Notes under the pieces: generated by a model | What the model was told of the DNA's origin: nothing | Seen by the model: only the letters and a program-made list of their open reading frames with translations | Database searches by the model: none | Origin: Heliocidaris tuberculata | Lineage: Eukaryota > Echinodermata > Echinoidea > Camarodonta > Echinometridae | Length of the DNA stretch: 64,000 nucleotides | Reading direction: 5' to 3' | Assembly: GCA_025618425.1 (NCBI GenBank) | Contig: CM046842.1 | Span: 31,494,885-31,558,884 of the forward strand | Program-made: the position numbers and the translations under genes | Shown here: positions 57,401 to 64,000 of the stretch, one piece after another | Layout of the letters: the number at the start of each line of letters is the position of its first letter | Position numbering within the stretch: the first letter of the stretch is position 1

Positions 57401-57640
57401 CCTAGTTGAGGTCCGTATCTTTTTTCTTTTTTGTGTGTGTGTGTTGTTGTTTTTTTTTATTGTGTTTGTTTGTTTTTTGTTTGTCGTTTTTTTGTTGTTG
57501 TTGTTTTGTTTGGTTTTGTTTTGTCTTTGTTTTTTTGTTTTTTTGTTTTTTTTCTTTCTTTCTTTTTTTTCCTCCTTTTTTTTTTTTTTTTTTTTTTCTT
57601 TCTTATGTGTAGTTTTCAGGGGGGGGGGGTTGGTTTGTGA
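57160..57640 (+). repeat. Purine tract followed by T/G-rich tract
   Basis: About 160 bases of mostly A and G (57165-57330), then about 190 bases of mostly T with G (57418-57605). The Phe/Val-rich and Lys/Glu-rich open frames are compositional artefacts. Confidence 0.7.
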
Positions 57641-57649
57641 AGCGTGTGT

Positions 57650-58450
57650 GAGTGTGTGATTTTTTTAAATTTTTTTCTCATAACTTCCTCAAAAATCATT
57701 TTGATTAAATGATATTGTAAATGGAAGAAAAAAATCATGTTTAATTTGAGATCTATCTATATATATATGTGTGTTTGTTTTTTGTGTTTTATAATGCAAT
57801 TCATAGAGTTTCCTGTATCAAGATTCTGTTCTATATTACTATTCCCATTTTGATTATAAATTGTTAAAGAAATGTGTATAGATTTGATTCTAAGTTTACT
57901 TTTTCTGATTGGTATAATTTATATTCTTTTATAATCAGTAAAAATGTTTATAAATGATTTCATGTAATATATTATTTCCATATGTTATATATGAGGAAGA
58001 AATAAAATATTATTTAAAACAAAAAAAATAATATTATTCAGGCAAAAGGTGTCAGCCTGCCCTTCGCGAAAAATGTATGTGCCCGTACGTCTATAATGAA
58101 AGAGAATACAGTCATGAGGAAGAAGATGAGAATGATAAAGATATATTATGATGAGGAAAGAATTAGAAAAACGATAAAGGAAAGGAAAAAATGCGGCCCG
58201 CCCAAGTTAGTCAAGCCGAGAAAAAAAACCTCGCGCTTGTTCAGTTCTTGTTTTATGTGGATACATAATACGTCGTCCTAAGTAAATAGGAATAAGAATC
58301 TCAACAAATTTTAATGTTTGCTTATATAGCTTGCTCGCAAATAGCATATCATATTCTGTTACCCTGCATCCTACCACGTATATAGAAAAAAAATAAAAAT
58401 AAAGAACAGAGTTTATGATATGAAACTGGAGATTTATCTTAATCTCATCA
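57650..58450. other. AT-rich spacer
   Basis: Nothing recognised apart from short TA-rich runs near 57755 and an A-rich tract at about 58019. Confidence 0.3.
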
Positions 58451-58828
58451 GATGGGCCATTCGGGTATGTATGCATGGGCGTATATGAGGAGGGGTGCAA
58501 TGGGCTGCAGCCCCCCCCCCCCGGCCGGCATGATTGTCAAAGTTCTCGGATATTCAAAGCAATCACCACTTCATATTCGAGCAGCGAGGTGCCAGAATAT
58601 CCACATATTTGGGCAATTTGGGCAGCGAGGTTCCCGAATAATCATGTAACTTCTGTATATAATTTCTGTACATTTTCACTACGAAAAGTTAAAAAAATTG
58701 GCTCGCATAAATTTAGAAATTGAATAGTTGATATGCGGGCAAAAGGCGTCAGCCCCGGCTCTTGGGAAAGTAATGCCGGGGCCCGTATGTTCAAGATCTC
58801 TACCTGTGTGATTTTCTTTTATTATTAT

Positions 58829-58990
58829 GTGTGTGTGTGTGTGTGTGTGGGGGGGGGGGGGGTTGGGGGGTTGGGCAGCATTTTTGTCGGCTAATTCGGG
58901 TGTCACACCCTAAAACTTTGTCGGCAAATTTGGGTGCCACCCGCCCCCCCCCCCCTCCCCCCATTCAAAATGTTCCAGCGACGCCCCTGA
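58829..58990 (+). repeat. GT microsatellite and G/C-run fragment
   Basis: A GT run at 58829-58849 passes into a G run at 58850-58862, followed by GTCGGC-AAATT words and a C run at 58944-58955. Related to 57060-57165. Confidence 0.75.
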
Positions 58991-59723
58991 CTGACGGCTG
59001 CATTTGTTATTTTTTCATATTCTCTTTATTTCATGTTTAAAAAAAAAATCATGCTAAAGGAGGAAAGCGAACATAAAAAAAGTGGGATGCGACAAGAAAT
59101 TTTTATTTTAATAGACCTCGGGCCTCATGTACCGTAGTGACTATTCGTTTGCACAGCAGTGGTTTCTTTTTAATTTTCGACGTACCCGGCCGGCCGCGCC
59201 GGCATATGGCACGCGTATACGGTATATAATTTTTTACTTTCAATGTCACTCCCTATGGGTCATGGGACTTGCGCGATTGCCGTGATCAATGATTGACAAT
59301 ACACTCGAAAATCAGAGAATTGTAGAGGATAGAGCTGGATAATTCATTTTTAAAGCAGTGTACAAAGGAAGAAGAAGTTCATTTACACTAATCTGCAGTT
59401 ATATAGGAATATCTTTAATTATTTGACCTTCATTATTGACCGTAAGTATGCGACTCGTTGAAATATTGACGCGAGAGTGATTGTCCTGCGGCAGCGGTGG
59501 CGTTATGTTGTGTGAAGTTGTCGGGGTGCGGCCCCATTGAGATGAGTTGGATGACCGGTGGAAAGGTGGAGAGAGCTTGTGTCTGAACCCTCGCTGCACA
59601 AGTCAAGTGGAGATCCATTTTTTAGTTTTTAACTCCGTATGATTTTGATAATGTAATCGAAATAAACAAAAACTGAGAGAGAAAAAGAGGGAGAATAACA
59701 AAAAAACAGAACTTCATAAAAAA

Positions 59724-60030
59724 GAAGAAGAAGAAGAAGAAGAAGAAGAAGAAGAAGAAGAAGAAGAAGAAGAAGAAGAAGAAGAAGAAGAAGAAGAAGA
59801 AGAAGAAGAAGAAGAAGAAGAAGAAGAAGAAGAAGAAGAAGAAGAAGAAGAAGAAGAAGAAGAAGAAGAAGAAGAAGAAGGAGGAGGAGGAGGAGGAGGA
59901 GGAGGAGGAGGAGGAGGAGGAGAAGAAGAAGAGGAAAATAGAAGAAGAAGAAGAAGAAGAAGAAGAAGAAATAGAAGAAATAGAAGAAGAGGTGGATGAG
60001 GGAGGAGAAATAGAAGAAGTAGAAAATTAA
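59724..60030 (+). repeat. GAA/GGA triplet array
   Basis: About 52 uninterrupted GAA units (59724-59879), then about 13 GGA units, then mixed GAA with ATAGAAGAA interruptions. An uninterrupted purine strand of this length can form triplex DNA. The poly-leucine frame on the other strand is an artefact. Confidence 0.92.
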
Positions 60031-60069
60031 GAAGAAGGATATATACATGTATGGAAAAGAATGCAACAT

Positions 60070-60461
60070 CAGGGCTGTCAACTTTAGGGAACTGCTTGGA
60101 GGGAGATTCATTTTTTTCCTCTCGCCTGCCCAGCTGCCCTCTAACATGTCTAAAAGTTGCTCAGTGGGGGGGGGGGGATCTTTTTTGTTTTACTCCAAAA
60201 GTTTCTGACAAGCAAAAAAAAAAAGAAAAGAAAAAAAGGGCATCACCATTTTCAGGTGGCTTTTTACTCCAATTTAACACGTTTGGCGGTGTTTTTTTTT
60301 AAAAGCTGGAGATTTACATGCTTGGCGGGTGTGTGGGAGGAAGGGTGTTGACTGTTGCGGTGGGAGTCTCCCACCACGATGCTGGTGGGACGGTGGGATA
60401 ATGATTCAATGAGCGTGGTGGCGTGAGACTCCCACCAAAAGCGGGAGGGTTGACAGCCCTG
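60070..60461. mobile_element. hAT-type MITE (392 bp)
   Basis: Ends CAGGGCTGTCAAC at both sides, perfect 8-bp duplication TGCAACAT at 60062-60069 and 60462-60469. The right half contains GGTGGGAGTCTCCCACC hairpins. Its insertion interrupts a GAA/GGA-rich stretch, since purine repeat resumes after it. Confidence 0.9.
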
Positions 60462-60639
60462 TGCAACATAGAAGAAGGAGAAAAGGGAGAAGAAGAGGAA
60501 CAAGAAAAGGAAGAGGAGGAAGAATAAAAGGGGAAGTAGAAAATGAGGAGGATGATGAAGATGAAGTAGATCTGGAACAAGAGGAAAAGAAGGTACATGC
60601 ATGTAAAGTAGTAGTCGAAGAAGAAGAGGAATTTTTGAA

Positions 60640-61080
60640 GTTGTAATCGATCAAACACAAATTGGCAACTCCATGATGTATCTTTTTAGGTCCTCTCCCA
60701 TTCGCTGTATTCTCAAAATTTTATAAATTTCCACAATTTTCTTAGTTGTTGATGAAGGTACAGATTTTTTTCATACAGGGGTTGTGTAAAAATATGTGCT
60801 TCATAATTATAAAATGTATCTAGCTACATGTACATGTATGATAATTGATTACGAATTATCTGTAGATAAAATAGAAATTTAAGACATTTTTTGTGTAGAG
60901 CAAATGGGAGGGGACCATGAAATACATGTCACAGTAGTTGTCAATTTCTGTTGGATTGAAAACAACCAAAAAAATTCATAAATTTATTATTTTTTATTGG
61001 ACTTTGGTAAAACCTTCACTGAACATTTCCTTAATTTTTTTCTACTTTTGTTAAAAGCAACTAAATATCAGAGTGGACTT
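60640..61080. repeat. Family 6 palindrome, internal and right portion
   Basis: CAAACACAAATTGGCAACT, CTCTCCCATTCGC and the inverse GCAAATGGGAGGGGACC pair across about 60650-60960, as in the element at 43387-45301. The left TTAA end is not seen; the copy appears truncated by the purine array. Confidence 0.6.
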
Positions 61081-61556
61081 AGGGGTCATTCACAATTATC
61101 AACATTTTCACAAGTGTACAAACCATACACTTTTCAAGACCCCCCCCCCCTCCCCCCCAAAAGTGTACGAAGAAAAATGTTGATTTTTTCCCCACATTTA
61201 ATATGAAGTTCATATATTTGTTAACGGGATTTTTGTGAACAATGCACCCTCGCTTAAGGAGGAATTTTGTTAGATTTTCCGGGTCAGTAGGTCTATTGTC
61301 CCTATTGTTCGCCATCTTTGACATTGTTTCCACGTACGTACGCGCACATGTTTTCTACATATGGAGTGCGCGAACTAACGGTCAGCGGGGAAAGTTTCCA
61401 GCGAGACGAGAGGCCGTGATCAGACGGGATGGGCGCGAGAATATGGATCGACATTTTTATAAATTGGAAAGCGTACGCCGGGTGTTGACCCCCTCCCCCC
61501 CAGCGTACGGTTTGTACGCTCGTGAAAATGTTGATAATTGTGAACGGCCCCTTAGG
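61078..61556. mobile_element. Inverted-repeat element with TCACAATTATCAACATTTTC ends
   Basis: Left CTTAGGGGTCATTCACAATT, then TCAACATTTTCAC and GTGTACAAACC; the right end is the inverse with GTACGCTCG. Long C run at 61141-61150. The interior has an inverted word pair CGTACGTACGCG. Inserted in the family-6 sequence. Confidence 0.72.
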
Positions 61557-61756
61557 TAAGAGGTACATGTAAGAGAGAAAGAAAAGAATGATTCTTGCCA
61601 ATTTGAGGAGATAAAGCTGATTTATTCAGACCATTCCAAAATTCCTTTCCTCTGCAAATGATCATAAAGTGGCAAATTTATTTCTGTAAAATTTAAAATT
61701 TCAATACATGTTATCGGTATGGTAACATATTATCACTCATGTAGATTGTATTCAGG

Positions 61757-62041
61757 TTTAAAGGTAAAGTTGAGTTCTGGTCATGAGATTGAATTGTCAA
61801 ATAAACTGTCGGAAAGCCATTGGGAAAGGTTGATTATATACATGTAGCACATAAGAATTGGTGTATGCTGTGAGGTTTCGGAATGACCAGCTGAACCTCT
61901 CGTCATATTTTGAAAGTGAGGGCATACGAAGAGCAATCCTTTTCAGGGGATTTTTCTACAATCCAGACTAAACATAAAAAGAACGAGAAAGCTCACAAAT
62001 TATTTTTCACCTTTCCCAGAACTCAACCTTTTCTTTAAAAC
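61757..62041. mobile_element. Inverted-repeat element with GAGTTCTGG ends
   Basis: GTTTAAAGGTAAAGTTGAG start, inverted CTCAACCTTTTCTTTAAA end. The interior words GGATTTTTCTACAATCC and AGAGCAATCCTTTTCAGG match the larger interrupted copy at 12600-13385. Confidence 0.65.
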
Positions 62042-62270
62042 AAATTACAGTGTTGGATACTGAGTTGAGAATGTGATAATGACAGAGTTAGAGAGAGGAA
62101 GTGACAGAAAAAGAGAGAGGAAATCTCATTGCTGTTACTGTACTCTTGGTCTTCATCATACAAGCTGGCTAGTCTTTGACCAGACCAATTTACATTTTAC
62201 AGGCACAAGGCTGGCCAATGTTTTGTTTTGAAAGCTTTACATCGTGCATCTATAGATGCTGGACACTGTT

Positions 62271-62409
62271 TCATAAAACTTGTTATCAATAACAAGTTAC
62301 AATAAGAGTTCTAAGCTACTGAAATACTTGCATCTGATTGGCTGAGAGCAAATTTGTCATTTAAATGGCACAGTTGTTACTGATTTAACAAGTTTATGAA
62401 ATGGGGCCC
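62271..62409. mobile_element. GGGCCC fold-back MITE, degraded left tip
   Basis: TTTCATAAAACTTGTTATCAA at the left and AACAAGTTTATGAAATGGGGCCC at the right, with the core GATTGGCTGAGAGCAAATTT. Confidence 0.78.
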
Positions 62410-62952
62410 AGGTCTTTCATATATTTCTGTACTGTATTTTATCTTAATTGTTTGTAAGCTAGCTAGTCTTGCACCAGTCCTTAGCAAATTTTGTTTTGCA
62501 GGCACAAAGCTAGGCAATATTTTGAAAGCTTTAACTTACATGTACATGTATGTGTATGTGTATAATCTAGGCCTACTTTGTTAGGCCTACATTTCTCACT
62601 ACTCCTCGAAAGCATTTATGCTCATTTAAATGTCTCAGGGCAACTTTTCAGATCAGAAAAGGAAAAGTGGTTTTGGCTTGAGACATTTACTTGTATTTAC
62701 GGACAGTTCACATTTTTTAATTACAGTTTCGCTCAAGATCTACAAATGCACAGGTGTATATGAAATTAAAACTTTGTACTGGTATGCATCAGGATGTAAT
62801 ATATTTCTTATAAAAAGAGTACATTTTTTTACTCAAAAGTATATTGAAGGTTGAGAATTGCATTAATGTCACTCTAATTCATATTAGTAAATTACTAACA
62901 TGTCTTTAAAGCCATTGATGATTGATCTAATATTTTGTTGCTTTTTACTCAG
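62410..62952 (+). other. Upstream intron or 5' flank of the V-ATPase gene
   Basis: AT-rich sequence ending in a strong 3' splice site, TTGCTTTTTACTCAG, at 62938-62952 immediately before the start codon. This implies an upstream non-coding exon, as in vertebrate ATP6V1C1. That exon was not located. Confidence 0.6.
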
Positions 62953-63152
62953 ATGAGCGGTGAGTTTTGGTTGATCTCGGCCCCGGGCGAGAAGACATGC
63001 CAGCAGACATGGGAGAGGCTGAACGGCGCCACCGTGAGGTTCGATCTGTCCATGAACTTCAAGTTTCCCATCCCCGATCTGAAAGTTGGAACGCTGGACA
63101 CGTTGGTTGGGCTCTCAGATGAATTGGGAAAATTGGATTCCTATGTAGACAA
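62953..63152 (+). CDS. ATP6V1C1: V-type proton ATPase subunit C, first coding exon
   Basis: 66 codons plus two bases, from ATG directly after a CAG acceptor to the donor GTGAGT at 63153. The N terminus reads [20 protein letters not shown] and continues with [20 protein letters not shown] and [12 protein letters not shown]. It aligns without gaps, except for a few residues near the middle, to human subunit C1. Subunit C belongs to the cytosolic V1 part of the proton pump, acts as a stator link between V1 and V0, and controls reversible assembly. The family is about 380 residues, so roughly 80% of the gene lies to the right. The exon is clearly richer in G and C than its surroundings. Confidence 0.97.
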
Positions 63153-63288
63153 GTGAGTACCTAAAGCTACTTTCAAACTCTGTTTGAGATGTTGTGCACG
63201 AAGGGTGCAATTAGGCAGATTTGTGCGCTTTATATACACTGTGAGTCTAAAATTAATTTTATCTTTTTTAGAAATTAGAAAATTACTA

Positions 63289-63821
63289 TTAAAGGGCAAT
63301 CTAACCTTTGTAAAAAGCTGATTTGTGTGAAAAGAGAAAAATAAGAGAAACAGGATGGTAAAAGTTTGAACAAAATTGAACAAAAAATGAGAAAGTCATG
63401 AATGTGAATTGATTGTGATGTTTTTTACAGTCAATTCTCCCATTTGTCATACACCGAAATATGATTATATTCCGGTTATCTCCGGAGCGCCTTTTCCCTT
63501 GGGGCAGTATTAAAAATATATTGTAGATAGCATATCGTTATAGGTCCTCATAAAAGAAAAAAATCCTAGTCTAAGTTATACATTTTGAAAAATTGACATT
63601 TTAGTCATTTTGTGTGTTGGAGCCAATGGGAAAGTAGACCGCCGGCTACATCACAGTGACCTTACTGATACGGCCAATTTTAAACTCCCATATGATTACA
63701 ACATTACATCCTAACTTCTGTATTGCTTGTCCGATTTCATTCAAACTTTTACAACTCTGCTTCTCTGATTTTTCTGCTTTCACACAAATCAAATTATTAC
63801 AAAGGTTGGATTGCCCTTTAA
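63289..63821. mobile_element. Family 4 palindromic TTAA element in the V-ATPase intron
   Basis: TTAAAGGGCAATCTAACC start, GGTTGGATTGCCCTTTAA end, arms as in 42805-43390. It lies about 140 bases after the exon donor. Confidence 0.8.
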
Positions 63822-63965
63822 GGGCAAATAGTTGAATGATAATGACTAGTGTTACATGCAGTTTATGTATTGTGTATTCCTTATTACCATTTATTTCTGA
63901 AAATGAATTTTCTCCATATTTCTGTTTACATGTATTTGGAAAGACGAGTGAAATAGAAGTTAATA

Positions 63966-64000
63966 TTAAAGGGAAATCCAAACTTGCTGGCAAATTGTTC
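63966..64000 (+). mobile_element. Start of another family 4 TTAA element
   Basis: TTAAAGGGAAATCCAAACTT at 63966, cut by the window end. Close to the previous copy, again in the first V-ATPase intron. Confidence 0.6.

Noticed and set aside
59629..60147. 172-codon poly-leucine open frame on the minus strand
   Set aside because: It is the translation of the GAA/GGA triplet array, with no start context or conserved sequence.
61242..61601. Overlapping open frames of about 100 codons on both strands
   Set aside because: They lie inside a delimited inverted-repeat element and show no family resemblance or splice-bounded structure.

Overview
The window is nuclear DNA of an invertebrate animal, most likely an echinoderm such as a sea urchin. 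The evidence is: exons with GT/AG splice sites, recognisable animal proteins, AT-rich intergenic DNA, tRNA-derived SINEs, many small inverted-repeat transposons, and a strong excess of the self-complementary word TACATGTACATGTA. The species call is inference; nothing here identifies it uniquely. There are no prokaryotic operons, CRISPR arrays or phage genes.

Three genes can be supported. (1) 552-4180, plus strand: the 3' part of an uncharacterised gene. One exon carries two C2H2 zinc fingers. It is followed by tandemly duplicated Pro/Ser/Thr-rich exons and a terminal exon with a Pro/Gln-rich stretch, a charged helix and a Cys/His tail. (2) 19770 down to 10713, minus strand: five internal coding exons of a MOB3-type MOB kinase activator. 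The exons join in phase into 194 residues, with about 14 residues missing at the N terminus and about 9 at the C terminus. (3) 62953-63152, plus strand: the first coding exon of V-type proton ATPase subunit C; the rest lies beyond the right edge. MOB3 and the ATPase gene diverge across about 43 kb in which no other host exon could be recognised.

Most of the window is transposon-derived. Several families can be delimited by their ends: a six-copy family of about 410 bp with TTAA targets; several long palindromic elements that also end in TTAA and are sometimes stacked end to end; a fold-back family with GGGCCC ends and a conserved CCAAT-box core; three hAT-type elements with 8-bp target duplications; Tc1/mariner-type elements flanked by TA, one with transposase remnants; a 3' LINE fragment; a 7.4-kb element with long inverted arms and another element nested inside it; and several minisatellites.

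The most notable points are these. Part of MOB3 exon 4 is tandemly duplicated into decoy copies that keep 5' splice sites. A mariner-like element has inserted inside the MOB3 exon-3 splice donor and rebuilt it. The zinc-finger gene contains a chimeric exon and an exon copy that has lost its donor. Two elements with different ends are both packed with related 14-15 bp words. TTAA elements repeatedly abut one another and share a single TTAA.
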